A DNA stretch of 64,000 nt from the NCBI GenBank assembly GCA_001574975.1, contig KQ965743.1, positions 6,253 through 70,252 of the forward strand. Reading direction: 5' to 3'. Shown here piece by piece: positions 45,164-54,818 of the stretch (position 1 is its first letter; every line of letters starts with the position of its first letter). The stretch is from Gonapodya prolifera JEL478 (lineage: Eukaryota > Monoblepharomycota > Monoblepharidomycetes > Monoblepharidales > Gonapodyaceae). The position numbers were made by a program, and so were the translations under genes. The notes under the pieces are model-generated. The model searched no databases. It worked only from the letters and a program-made list of their open reading frames with translations, and had not been told where the DNA came from.

Positions 45164-47015
45164 TTAATCTACTTTAACATTAGGAATTTTACCCATGACA
45201 CTAAGGTACGACACATGGCCCTGAAACGCTTCTCCGAATGTATCCTGCGTTATAACGACAAATGGACGATGATTGTAACGGTCCCGCGAATTCGAGCGCA
45301 GAAAACGAAAGCGCTCACCCTGTAATTATACTTGACGCCAAACTCCTCACACGTATTCATAACAATGGGAGCAAGTTCAGGGTAGTATAGCTGATTGATT
45401 CCCGGGAATAAGTGATGTTCTGTCTGGTAGTTGAGCGCGCCGCTGAAGAGCGTCCAAAAGACGGATCCGTGGGCGTAGTCCAACGAGGTCGCGACTTGCG
45501 ACGTGGCCCAGTCCATGTCCATGGTATTTTTGGCGTTGGGAACGGGCCAGGCCACCGCTTCATAGTAGGATTCGAACGTATTATTCACCGAACAAGAAAG
45601 GAAATGGATCACGACATTGCGCAAAAGCTCACCTCCGACGGCATGGTTGACAGCAAACAAGTAAGCTAGGTAGTAAGATCCCACAAAGTCGGACACAAGG
45701 AGGAGCGGAAGTGCTTGGTGGAGACCCAAGACGTAAATCGGCACTGCCCATCGATACAAAAGGTACAGCACTTTGGCTCCCCAGAAAATCGCCGTGTCCA
45801 ACCATCTTATCGGGTTGACCCTTATCGGCCCCACGCTCCTTTTGACGTAAATATCCGTAACGTCCGTAACGCGCGCCATGGTTGCCATCACCCCATACAG
45901 GGGCAGAAGGACGACTTCCTGCCCCTGATGTGTAGGTTTCCACTCCTGCTCGGGCGAGAGGCGGCGGATGGGCATGGGGCTGACGTCGGGGTCGGCGCCG
46001 TAGATATTTGTGTACAGGTGGTGGCCCAGCGTGTGCTGGAACGTCCACACGTGGTGCGACACGCCGGTGGCGAGGTCATACGCCGCCCCGCACAGTTTCC
46101 AGACCCAGGGCGTGGACGTGATGGCGAAGTGGGAGCCGTCGTGGAGTATCGTCAGGCCAACCTGGTGGTGCACGAGTCACGAGTCACCAGTCATGAGAAG
46201 TGAGTCAGTGCAAATCCAAACCGGATATTCCCTTCCCCTCGCCTCCGACAGACGCCTCGGTTGGCACTATCGCGCCTAGGCCTCGGACTCACCTGAGCTT
46301 GTGCCATTCCGGTTAAGACAGACACCACCAATCTCGTCCAAAACGAAACGTCCGGCGCGACACAGCTCCAGTACCACCCGACTCCGCACGCGAGGAGGAT
46401 GAGGGCATATCGTGGAAGCGCGAGCGGGTGGTACCGCGGGTCGCGGCGGGATCGTGTAAAGTGGTCGTGCACGCGAGCGCGGAGTGTGAGCCAGAATTTG
46501 GAGGGCGGGGGGTAGGTGGGGAACTCGTTCGATGTCAGTGTGCCGACAAGGAACTTCCTGGTTGGGTTTCAAGAAACGTGTCATGGTCGTTGCATTCCTC
46601 TTGCAAACGTCAGGGGGGGTTGTGTTTTCCCCACCCACCCACTTCAGAATGACATTCTTGTCGTCGCCGTGATATGTTTCAAAGAGTTGCGTCACATCTC
46701 TGCCCGCACTGGCGAGGAGCTACAGCGCGCGTGCAGAGTCAGAGTCGGGTGTCAGGTGCTTCTTGACTACTTCCCCCCATCTGTTTATGATTCAAGCACA
46801 TCAACCTACGATATCTCTGCCGCCTGCAAGAAGACTCTGTCAGCACGTTTCCATCACGACTGCATCGATTGCAGGGGGGGAGGTAACTCACCAGGATGTC
46901 TCCTTGCGAATTCCGTGAGGTCGAACACCTCCCCTCGGATTGCGACGCACAGCGACGTTTCAGTGTTGTGGCACGCAAGCTCCTCCCATGTGAAGCTTCT
47001 GCCTGGACTGCACAT
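45164..47015 (-). CDS. Front-end (delta-5/delta-6 type) fatty acid desaturase with N-terminal cytochrome b5
   Basis: The start at 47015 gives MCSPGRSFTWEELACHN and then a cytochrome b5 fold: VFDLTEFARRHPG ends exon 1 at 46892. A 14-nt microexon (46810-46823) supplies the second glycine and RDI, and the next exon continues LLASAGRDVTQLFETYH. The desaturase domain has all three histidine boxes: HDGSH, HTLGHH and QTEHH, with glutamine in box 3 as is diagnostic for front-end desaturases. The last exon ends MGKIPNVKVD-stop at 45164. An internal 75-nt in-frame segment after HAVGG is probably an intron (GTGAGC...GAAG). The enzyme inserts a double bond between an existing one and the carboxyl end of an acyl chain in the ER. 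Delta-5 versus delta-6 cannot be decided from motifs. It is head to head with an elongase. The intron before the HDGSH exon carries the intronic repeat. Confidence 0.93.
46162..46292. repeat. Intron-borne GC-rich repeat, copy 2 (desaturase intron)
   Basis: In gene sense the 131-nt intron opens GTGAGTCCGAGGCCTAGG, continues CGCGATAGTGCCAACCGAGG and then GTCGGAGGCGAG. These match the cores CCGAGGCCTAAGCGC...GCTGACCGAGG and GGAGGCGAG of the POP5 and EBP introns in order and orientation, with a shorter overall length. The repeat core starts right at the donor site. Confidence 0.7.
46810..46823 (-). other. 14-nt microexon of the desaturase gene
   Basis: The minus strand has TTGCAG, then GCGGCAGAGATATC, then GTAGGT. 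Adding these 14 nt between the flanking exons restores HPGG-R-D-I-L-L, the invariant haem-ligand motif of cytochrome b5, and keeps the frame on both sides. Without it the motif would be lost. Confidence 0.75.
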
Positions 47016-47212
47016 CGGGAAGGTGTATCGCAGGACCCGCGGTGCCGGCAGTACTTACACTTGGAGACCTCTCCGATCGTGTTACTATATTTAGCAAGTA
47101 TGTCGCCCTTTTCTCGGAGATCGTTTTGCCAGGAAGAAAGTATACCATACAAAGAAACACTCTTTTCTCTCACCCCTCGCGCATCACTCGTCCGCCCCAT
47201 CCGCCATCTCCC
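47016..47212. promoter_or_regulatory. Putative bidirectional promoter, desaturase/elongase
   Basis: Only 197 bp separate the start codons of the divergent desaturase and elongase genes. The segment has no open reading frame of note and ends with a pyrimidine-rich leader (CTTTTCTCTCACCCCTCG) before the elongase ATG. Both products act in the same polyunsaturated fatty acid pathway, so shared control is likely. Confidence 0.6.
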
Positions 47213-48511
47213 ATGTTCGACCGCGACCCAATCCCCGGCGCAATCCGCGCCGCTGTTTCCTTCGTCGGCGGGATCGCGGCACCCGTGCGCAATCCACTCA
47301 AGAAGGCAATCGTAGGGCTCGCGGGCAGGGTGGCCCCGCAGAGCACGGAGCGCGTCGTGCTGTGGCTCGCAAGCATCAAGTCGAACCACGCCAGCGCGGA
47401 GACGCCGCTCATGGACATTGTGAGGACGACGCATTTAAATTTTTATGTGTGGCGAGATGCGCGATTGACGGATTTTGTCCTTGTACTTGGTCACGTGCAA
47501 GTTTGATGCTGTTCTGATACCCGTGCTGTACCTGGCAGCCGTCAAGGTGGGGAACCGCTTGATGCGAGACCGCAAACCCTTTTCGATGAAGACGTTCGGG
47601 ATGCTGCACAACCTGTTTTCGATGGCGCTGAGTTTATACCTCAGGTGGGGTTTTCATTCAAGGGCGCGGTGACCGGTCCGTATCCTACAAACCTGACATC
47701 GTTGGTACCTCTTCCCGTCCGCCACCCAGCGTCGCCATTTTTTACGAGGCGTTCTGGGTGCATCGACACTCGCTCATTGGCGGAAACGCTGTCGACGAGA
47801 GCCCCAGCGGAGCCAGGCTGGCGGAACTGTTTTGGGTGTTTTATTTCTCCAAGCTGCCCGAATTCAACGACACGCTGATCATGGTGCTCAAAAAGAGCAC
47901 GCGGCAGATCACGTTCCTGCACACGTACCACCACGCCTCCATGATTCTCATCTGCTGGATGGGGTGCTGGGTCGCCCCCGGGGGTGATTGCTTGTTCAAT
48001 TGCCTGGTCAATTCGTTCGTTCATGTCATTATGTACGGTGCGTTGGGCGCTCGGCATGTGGATGAACGCTCCCGCGACGGCACGCTTGCTCACGACTTAC
48101 TTACGCTCACACGCACACTTGCTTACGCATTACTTCTTGCTCCCATTGCTCCAGGCTACTACTTCTTCTCCATGGTCGGGGTGAAGCAAGTCTCCTTCAT
48201 CCGACCGTACATCACACGCCTCCAAATCGCGCAGTTCTCGTCCATCTTGGTGCGTGAGATGTGCACCCTGCTGAGCTACGCTTTGGGACGACCGACGGGA
48301 TTCCCGATCGGTATTGTCGTCGCCGAGACTGCGTGTGAGTTTTTGTCGCGCTGGCGAGAGCCGAGAACCGATGTTAGAAAACTGTGTGTCGAATGACTTG
48401 CACATGTGCTCATTCTCGACAGACAACCTCTCCATGCTTGCACTGTTTTTGACATTCTATCGAGCGGCATATACCTCCAAATTATCCACTGGCACCAAGA
48501 AAGACGAATGA
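47213..48511 (+). CDS. ELO-family fatty acid elongase
   Basis: Five exons (47213-47419, 47502-47644, 47730-48037, 48155-48334, 48423-48511) join in phase to 308 residues. Family features in order: LMRDRKPFSMKTFGMLHN, FYFSKLPEFNDTLIMVLKK, the catalytic histidine box FLHTYHHASM, then YITRLQIAQFSS and a final helix AYNLSMLALFLTFY. The C-terminus is TKKDE, a dilysine K-K-x-x ER-retrieval signal typical of elongases. The protein condenses malonyl-CoA with an acyl-CoA at the ER. HTYHH rather than HVYHH is seen in some PUFA elongases, and pairing with a front-end desaturase points to a PUFA substrate, though ELO specificity cannot be fixed from sequence alone. The N-terminal 60 residues are alanine/proline-rich and probably not part of the core. 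Confidence 0.92.
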
Positions 48512-48609
48512 TCGCTTTCTGTCTTCTTCATTTCATTATGACATTTGCACTGGCTTTCATCTTTCATTGTTATATAGAGCATGTAAATTAGACGCTGAGG
48601 AGTGGCGGC

Positions 48610-49083
48610 ATGCTCATCATTTCCTTCTTACTTCTCGCACGCGTCTGTCCCGGCGGCAGCGCGACGGTCTCCCCCAAAACCGCGTCGCTCTTGGAAACCC
48701 TCTTCGTGTGGGAATCGGAGCTTGATGAGCAGTACAGGCCGGCACAGTGCCTCGCGATCGCCTGCGAAACACGTCCTATTTATGATTTATGCATACTGAT
48801 TCGAATCTTGAAGAGCACAACACGGATCTGGCACGTATCCCTGCATCGACGGTGGCGATGGCGAAGCGGAGTGATGGTGTTGCAACAGGCGGAGGCGGAA
48901 GCGAAGACGGCGGGTTGCGGTGTGGTCCACGTGACGCCGCACCATATTCAGGTAGGCGGAATTCTCAATCGTACATGTGATGGCGTGCCGATTCTTCCCC
49001 ACTACGCGGGTGTGCCAAAATGCCCGTACCGCACGCAAGACCGCAATCCGTGCAAATCCGGAAAGACAGAAGCGCATGAGTAA
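48610..49083 (+). CDS. Candidate small secreted protein, low support
   Basis: A single open frame of 157 residues starts with ATG at 48610 and opens with a hydrophobic stretch (MLIISFLLLARVCPGGSA) that could be a signal peptide. It contains several cysteines, including one near each end. No homologous family is recognised. An overlapping minus-strand frame (48787-49230) is of similar length, so chance cannot be excluded. It lies in an 870-bp gap between the elongase and the F-box gene. Confidence 0.3.
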   Translation: MLIISFLLLARVCPGGSATVSPKTASLLETLFVWESELDEQYRPAQCLAIACETRPIYDLCILIRILKSTTRIWHVSLHRRWRWRSGVMVLQQAEAEAKTAGCGVVHVTPHHIQVGGILNRTCDGVPILPHYAGVPKCPYRTQDRNPCKSGKTEAHE

Positions 49084-49181
49084 ATCTGTACTTGCCGACG
49101 TTCCCGCTTCGCTTCCGTCGCTGTCGCTGGGGCTCGGTCGATTGCGAATTGTAGCAACTGGGTCAGTCTGTGTTTTATAAC

Positions 49182-49204
49182 CGGACCACCGCTGTGCAGG
49201 GTGA
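49182..49204. repeat. 23-bp shared motif, copy A (upstream of F-box/oxygenase gene)
   Basis: CGGACCACCGCTGTGCAGGG followed by TGA. It is identical at 22 of 23 positions to 50631-50653, which lies just upstream of the SR-protein gene. Distance to the ATG at 49386 is about 180 bp. Confidence 0.85.
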
Positions 49205-49385
49205 AGCTTCCCCCCCTTTATGCAATTCAATTGTATAATTCACTTGTATTTCAGCTGTGTAGTTCCTTCTTCTTCGCAGCCTGGGGAAGGAGAGGCGAGT
49301 GACTGGCCACAGCCGGCGCTTACCTTTACATTCATTATTAAACAACGTTTGGACGCTCAACGTGAAAAATTCTGTGGTGCGCAGC

Positions 49386-50468
49386 ATGAGAAAGCGCGGA
49401 GACAATAAGCAGCGAGAGCGCATCGAGCGACGGCAACTCAACCGCGGCGCTGACCGCGAACAGCGACAAGCTCAAAGACACGCCGCGGCGATCGCCCGGG
49501 CAACGCACCGATCCACGCCCGTCACCATTCCCCTTGACGTCTTTGAGGACATTGTCCGATACTGCGACGGCAAAACACTCTCGTCGCTGGCCTCCACGTG
49601 CCATTTCATCTCCGCCTGCGTCGCCAAGGAGGTTCAGTGGCGCGAGGCCAATGTCCCGCACGTTCCACGCGCGTATCTGAGGATGTATGAAGAGGACTAC
49701 GAGTTTGGGGACGCAACGTTTCCTCGTCCGAGGGGGATCCAGATCAACATGATGCCCTTCCATCTCGAAGATGCGGCGGGGACCATCCCGGCGGAATGCC
49801 ACGGATACCTTGCGTTCATACGTCAGTGTGTAGGGCGGAGTACGGGCCTTGCGTACCTCACCATCGACGAGCGTGAGGTTCCCATTGGGGAGTCTCATCG
49901 ACGGGGGGGGCTGCATATTGATAGCCCCACGGTGTGGGAGGAACTTTTGGATTCGGAACCAGGTGACGCAGGAAAACGATTCAAACCGTATGCTCTGCGG
50001 TGGGGATTCGGGGTTGGACGTAGGTCTCACAGGGATGGCCCATGGGGCCAGTTTGAAATGATCGATGGGGGCATATTTTTCGCCTCGTCGAGCGCCGGGA
50101 CGACGCGAGTCTACCCGAACTTGATCCTCAACCCAGCCATGGTGGATGCTCATGGCAGCATTAAAGGATACCGTCACCTCCTTGGAGATCCCATCGAGCT
50201 CGACGCGGGAGAGGTGTGCTGGATTACGGACAAGACGCCGCACGAGTCGCTCCCGCTGCGCAGAAAGAGACCTGGACAAAAATTTTCGTTCAGGCAGTTT
50301 TTCAGGCTTGTCACGGGCCCCGTGGACGTGTGGTTCTCGAAACACAACACGCCCAGCCCGTTTGGGGTGCTGCCGGACTGCGTGGTGACGGACGTAGATA
50401 AGTTTGAGGTTGTGGCGAGGGGAGATGGGAAGCGGACGCTGTATTCGGAAATTGTCAATTATAGTTGA
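49386..50468 (+). CDS. F-box protein with 2-oxoglutarate-oxygenase-like core
   Basis: A single-exon gene of 360 residues, unusual in this intron-rich window. A basic N-terminus (RKRGDNKQRERIERRQ) leads to an F-box-like helix set: TIPLDVFEDIVRYCDG, LSSLASTCHFISACV, about residues 38-80. The C-terminal ~250 residues look like a double-stranded beta-helix. GGLHID gives an H-x-D pair and DKTPHESLPL a downstream histidine with hydrophobic surroundings, which together would make an iron-binding facial triad. FRLVTGPVDVWFSKHNTPSP follows. Arginine residues near RQFFRLV could bind 2-oxoglutarate. The start at 49386 is the first ATG in frame. If real, this would be an SCF adaptor fused to a dioxygenase; alternatively the triad is a substrate-binding relic. 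Confidence 0.65.
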   Translation: MRKRGDNKQRERIERRQLNRGADREQRQAQRHAAAIARATHRSTPVTIPLDVFEDIVRYCDGKTLSSLASTCHFISACVAKEVQWREANVPHVPRAYLRMYEEDYEFGDATFPRPRGIQINMMPFHLEDAAGTIPAECHGYLAFIRQCVGRSTGLAYLTIDEREVPIGESHRRGGLHIDSPTVWEELLDSEPGDAGKRFKPYALRWGFGVGRRSHRDGPWGQFEMIDGGIFFASSSAGTTRVYPNLILNPAMVDAHGSIKGYRHLLGDPIELDAGEVCWITDKTPHESLPLRRKRPGQKFSFRQFFRLVTGPVDVWFSKHNTPSPFGVLPDCVVTDVDKFEVVARGDGKRTLYSEIVNYS

Positions 50469-50630
50469 TGAGCTCAGTTCTCCTCACTTTCGATTTATTA
50501 CACATTAGCATTAACCTTTCCCATGTGCTCGCAACCCACGCACTTTAGTATCAGTCCGTTTTAACATTACTTGGGCGCATTTGTCCAATTCCCAACGTCA
50601 CCAAACGTCACTTGAAAAAACCTGCGGCCA

Positions 50631-50653
50631 CGGACCACAGCTGTGCAGGGTGA
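50631..50653. repeat. 23-bp shared motif, copy B (upstream of SR-protein gene)
   Basis: CGGACCACAGCTGTGCAGGG followed by TGA, 43 bp upstream of the ATG at 50696. It differs from copy A only at the ninth position. Both copies point the same way relative to the gene that follows. Confidence 0.85.
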
Positions 50654-50695
50654 CCCTCCTTCCGTGACTTTCTTCCACGCACAAAGACACAGCAG

Positions 50696-52111
50696 ATGCC
50701 CAAGACAACGCTGTTCGTGGCAGGTGAGCTCAGCGCATTCCACTCCACACCACTCCTGCCACCACACCCGCTGCTGGCCCCGTTTTCCGTCGCGAACCCG
50801 TGAAAACTTACCGTCGCCTCCTTTTCCCTCTCTCCCCCCGTTTCCCAGGATTCGGCTCAAACACAAGGGCTCGCGATCTCGCCTACGAATTCGAGAGGTG
50901 AGCACCGCTCTCACGCACCCCTTTGTCTCCTCGTCCCGTTCTTGTTTGCGGTGGTATTGTTTTGTTCGCGACCGGACGGAGAACGGGGCATGAGCACCCT
51001 CCTGCACCCGGAGAGGGACGCTCTTGCTTGCCCATGTTTTCTTCTCGCTTTTTGGTCCCTGGAGCCAGGTAGCACGACGACGCCGCCGCCTTGCCTTCTC
51101 AGTCCCTCGTTGCTTGAGCTCAAGGACATTGTCTGAAGAGGAATTGTGGCGAGGAGTAGTGTTTGTGTTTGGTGGTGGGCATGACGGAACACTTCCAAGG
51201 CCGTGGTGCCTGGAATCGCGCGGAGATGATTTCACGTGACATACACACACACCGCTGCTGCATAGCGACGACGACGCCGCCGCCTTGCCTTGCCTTTTGC
51301 CTTCGACTTCTTGAAGAACATGCCGTCGCGGAGCAATTTTTGTCCAGTCGTGTGTTGGGGCTTTGTTTCATTGGTGGTTTGGACCTGTTTCTTGTTGTTT
51401 TGTTTTCTATCCACCGGAGTGCGGACACCCATCTGCACTTTCGGATGCGGAAAATCGCACCGTAAACCTTCGTGCCACTGTCTTTAACATACTTCCCCCC
51501 CTCCTACCACGCAGGTACGGCCGTCTTGTCCGATGCGACATCCCAGCCCCGCGCACGTCCACGTCCAAGCCGTACGCCTTTGTGGAGTACGAGGACTCGC
51601 GGGACGCTGAGGACGCCTTCTACGAGATGCACGGAAGGCACATTGATGGGTACAAGATTGGAATTCAGGTGGGTTGCATCTTGGCTTGTCGTGTCCGTGG
51701 GGGGTCCTTGGTGCAGTGGTTTGTGGTAGCGACGTGTCTGACCGAGCTGCTTGCTTGTTCCGTGTCGACTCCCTTTAGTGGGCCAAAACCGCACCGTACC
51801 GCACACGCAGCCGCAGCCGCGATCGCAGCCGTGACCGTCGTCGGCGTCGGTCGCGCTCGTCGTCGCGATCCCGGAGTCGGTCGCGGAGTCGGCGCGGTGG
51901 GGGCGGCGGCGGGGGCTCGCGGCGCACCAAGAGCCGCAGCAAGAGCCGAAGCCGCTCCCGCAGCAAGTCGCCGGACAGAGACCGGTCCCCGCGCCGCGAC
52001 GATGTCAAGGAGGATGTTGTCAAGTCGCCCGAGGCGGATAGGGGCCGCAGTCCGAGTCCGAGAGAGGGCGGCGATGCGGACGGGGTTGGCGCGAATGGGA
52101 TGGATGAGTGA
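50696..52111 (+). CDS. SR-family splicing factor (RRM plus RS domain)
   Basis: Four exons (50696-50723, 50849-50897, 51515-51668, 51779-52111) join in phase to 187 residues. The RRM covers the N-terminal 76 residues: TTLFVAGFG is RNP2, [10 protein letters not shown] is RNP1, and the fold ends at [11 protein letters not shown]. The rest is an arginine/serine domain with RS dipeptides and a glycine run ([10 protein letters not shown]), then [12 protein letters not shown] and an acidic tail. It resembles SRSF3/7-like and plant RS proteins with one RRM. SR proteins bind exonic enhancers and recruit U1 and U2AF. Intron 2 is 617 nt, several times the local norm, and carries an internal duplication. 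Long introns in SR genes often hold autoregulatory exons. The gene suits an intron-rich genome. Confidence 0.92.
51070..51300 (+). repeat. Duplicated GACGACGCCGCCGCC segment inside the SR-gene intron
   Basis: Within intron 2 the string CGACGACGCCGCCGCCTTGC followed by CTT occurs near 51075 and again near 51267, separated by about 190 bp. It has no coding continuity with the flanking exons. Confidence 0.6.
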
Positions 52112-53105
52112 AGTGTGAATAGGGTGTGCGGTGCGGTATGGGTATGGGTATGGGAGGAGTGTGGGTTGCAGAGAAGAAGAACGGGCGTGTGGGAAAGGCC
52201 GTCTGTGATGGGAAGGAAGAGCAATGGGATTGGTCTGAGAATGCATAGCGACGGCCGACGAGCAGGATCGGTGATGTTGGAGTTTTCAAGAAAAGAAAGA
52301 AGAAATATATTTTGGATTACGTAAGCTTGGGATATCCGGTTTGAGTTGTGTGGAATGAATGGGCAGAGGAGGGAAGTGCTCGACCTGTTGCCGATCGTCT
52401 GATGAATGAAATCGCACGTCCAGACCACACGACCCGCACCGCACGGTCACACTCGTCCACATCACGTGGTCACCTACAGCGGTGTAGTAAACAGCAACGT
52501 GTTACTGGTACCCCTTGTGGCGAGAAGGGACTTGGACCTAGTGTCGCGAGTAAGTCCTCAATAGTACGAGATCCACGCAAGCTGCAAGCTACACAATCAA
52601 CGACGTCTACTGTCGTGTTTACGACTAACAGTCCTGGAACAAACCCAGCCGGCCACACGAGTGATACTTCCGGAACATGACATCAAACCGCTGCTCCACC
52701 CACGCACCCATACTACAAGACAAACCACACTTCAGCGCTTCGCAATGCAGCACCACAATATCGACAAGCCATATATACCCCATGTGCCCCTCAAATCTAT
52801 AAAGCGAGGGAAGTCGGTGCGACTTATATATAGAGCTTATCTTTCGCCTTTTCGATGCCGGTGAACAAGCAAATCGCATTTTTGACCGCATTTCGTGTGT
52901 CGGAGTGTGCGGTAGGCGGTTAAATGCTGAAATACCGGGTTTCTCTTGCAGGGTCACTTTTGTCGGACAATCAGGTTTTGTAAGGGCTTTAAGGACCTTT
53001 GCCCGGGTAGTGAAAAGCCGAATTTGACAAATCGCAGCCAAGACCGTGTTAAAAGGTGCGATAATGCACATGCTCGTCGTCGAAATCATTATGCTGAAGC
53101 TGATC
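52112..53105. other. Intergenic region with TATA-like elements
   Basis: I see no supported gene in these ~1 kb. A minus-strand frame at 52625-53107 has no recognisable content. TATA-like sequences are TCTATAAAGCG at about 52795 and TTATATATAG at 52824-52833. They are 270-310 bp upstream of the protease start, so a 5' UTR intron or an earlier start is possible. Trinucleotide and GA-rich stretches at 52120-52250 belong to the SR-gene 3' UTR. Confidence 0.5.
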
Positions 53106-54818
53106 ATGAAGTCGTTTCATCGTCGCTCGATCCTCCTTCTCCTGGTTGCTCTGTCAATTCCCATTCTCGGCTCCGCTGGATCTATCAAGTGCACGACACT
53201 GCACCGTCAATTAGATCTGGGAGCCCTGTTCACATTTCCCTGTTCCGGGGCCGGGGCAGTGGTGCGACAAGCAATGCCAGACAGAACTGCCAGTCGATAA
53301 TGCCACCTCAAATCGGCTATTAAGACAACCTTTACTGTTGGTGACAAAAAATGGCTTTCTGCTATCGTGCGATGCTAATGCATGCCTGTTCTAGATGGTC
53401 AAGTCCAAGTGGGAACTCCGGAAAACCTTTAATTTCAAGTTCGGTGAGTGTCTCGCCCACGGTGGAACACCGAACGTTTCCGACTCGTTCTTTTTGAAGA
53501 TACTGGCTCGACCGACCTGTGGATCTATGGTTTTCCCTGCAACAATACCGACCTGGCTTCGACGTGCAATCAGCACCCCGTGTGCGATTCCAAAAAGTCG
53601 CACACTTACAGAAACACCAACATCATTCCTTACGGAGAGACAGCTCCCAACACGACATTTACACTTTTTTATAAGGGTGAAACAGCATTTGCCACTGTAG
53701 CGAAGGTACTTCACGATGTCGTGATTTCAACCTTTGTTGTTTTCTCATGTTGGAACAACGAGTTTCAGGACACCCTCCGAGTCGGGAGTATCGAAGTGCC
53801 CAATCTAGTTTTTGGTAGCGTTTACTACGCAGTTAGCAACCCGGGTTTCGTTTTCGCTGGGGCTCCATATGACGGATTGTTTGGCTCAGCCTACGACGTA
53901 CGTTAGTCCTGTGCTTTTCCAACGACTTCGGTCTTGTCACATATTACTCTCTATTTTTGTTCATCTTGTTATCTTATTAGCCGGCAGCGCAAGTCCTCAA
54001 CTACCCCTCGCCCTTCACGTACGTGATCAAGAACAAACTCATCCCCAAACCCGTCGTCAGCTTCTTCCTCAACACCACAGTTGCCTTCAACTGGACTACC
54101 TCTGATCATGCGACGGGAGGCATGGTCACACTTGGAGGAGTTGACGAGGGTCTCATTGACGGCCCCATCACGTGGCTCCCCAACAAACGTTTCGACAATG
54201 GACCCTTGTATTACTGGAACATCAATTTATCGTGCGTCCACACCGGCAACACCGACGTTCTTAACAGGAGCGTGTCACACTCCGCGTTTGTTGATGCCGG
54301 AACCTCCATCGGGTTAGCTCCACGGAGTGCCATTGAACCAATGGCCAAGGCATGGGGAGCCACACACAAAAAAACCGATGATACGTACGTCATGCTGTGC
54401 AACAAGACCTATAATTTCACTCTTGTATTCACATGTGAGTTGGGGTGGTAATGTACAACCTTGCTGAATGATGAGGTTGATTGACCATACATCCCAAAGT
54501 CGGTTCCTTAAGCGTCACCATTCCGAACTGGGACCTTTTTCTTACTCCGACGGGGCTTTCTCCTAAATGGGGTGGTCCATGCAGGATCGCGTTTGCCATA
54601 GGGGACAGGGAACCAGATTGGTGGTTGCTGGGCGATGTTTTCTTGAGGTGCGTTCTCGCAACAGGTCTTCGCTACCTCGCTGGGATCGTGTGTAACAGTG
54701 TCATTTTGCTGCGCATAGGCACTCGTACACGGTTTTCCACCGAGGAATAGATGCAGTGGGGTTGGCGAAGCCTTGCCCCACTCGAGATTGCAAGAGAACA
54801 GTGCATTATATTCCTTGA
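53106..54818 (+). CDS. Pepsin-like aspartic protease (family A1), secreted
   Basis: The start at 53106 opens a signal peptide (ILLLLVALSIPILGSAGS). The first catalytic loop is FDTGSTDLW near 53500, and the second is FVDAGTSIG near 54295 (D-x-G-T-S). Between them are NPGFVFAGAPYDGLFG and PVVSFFLN, and after them the conserved WWLLGDVFLR and, from the last exon, SYTVFHRGIDAVGLA. About seven exons; the stop is at 54818. N-glycosylation sites are frequent. Just before FDTGST the family's V-G-T-P motif is readable (VQVGTPE), but in a different frame from the KTFNFKFDTGST that must follow within the same exon, near 53415-53430. Either the assembly has a one-base indel there or the copy is damaged. 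The propeptide region (53200-53390) is poorly resolved. Confidence 0.82.

Noticed and set aside
49338-50345. 335-codon minus-strand open frame
   Set aside because: Exact antisense of the F-box/oxygenase-like gene, which has clear motifs on the plus strand. It is an antisense shadow of GC-rich coding sequence.
52625-53107. 160-codon minus-strand open frame before the protease
   Set aside because: No domain; it spans the TATA-like elements and signal-peptide start of the protease gene and has no supporting splice or start signals.
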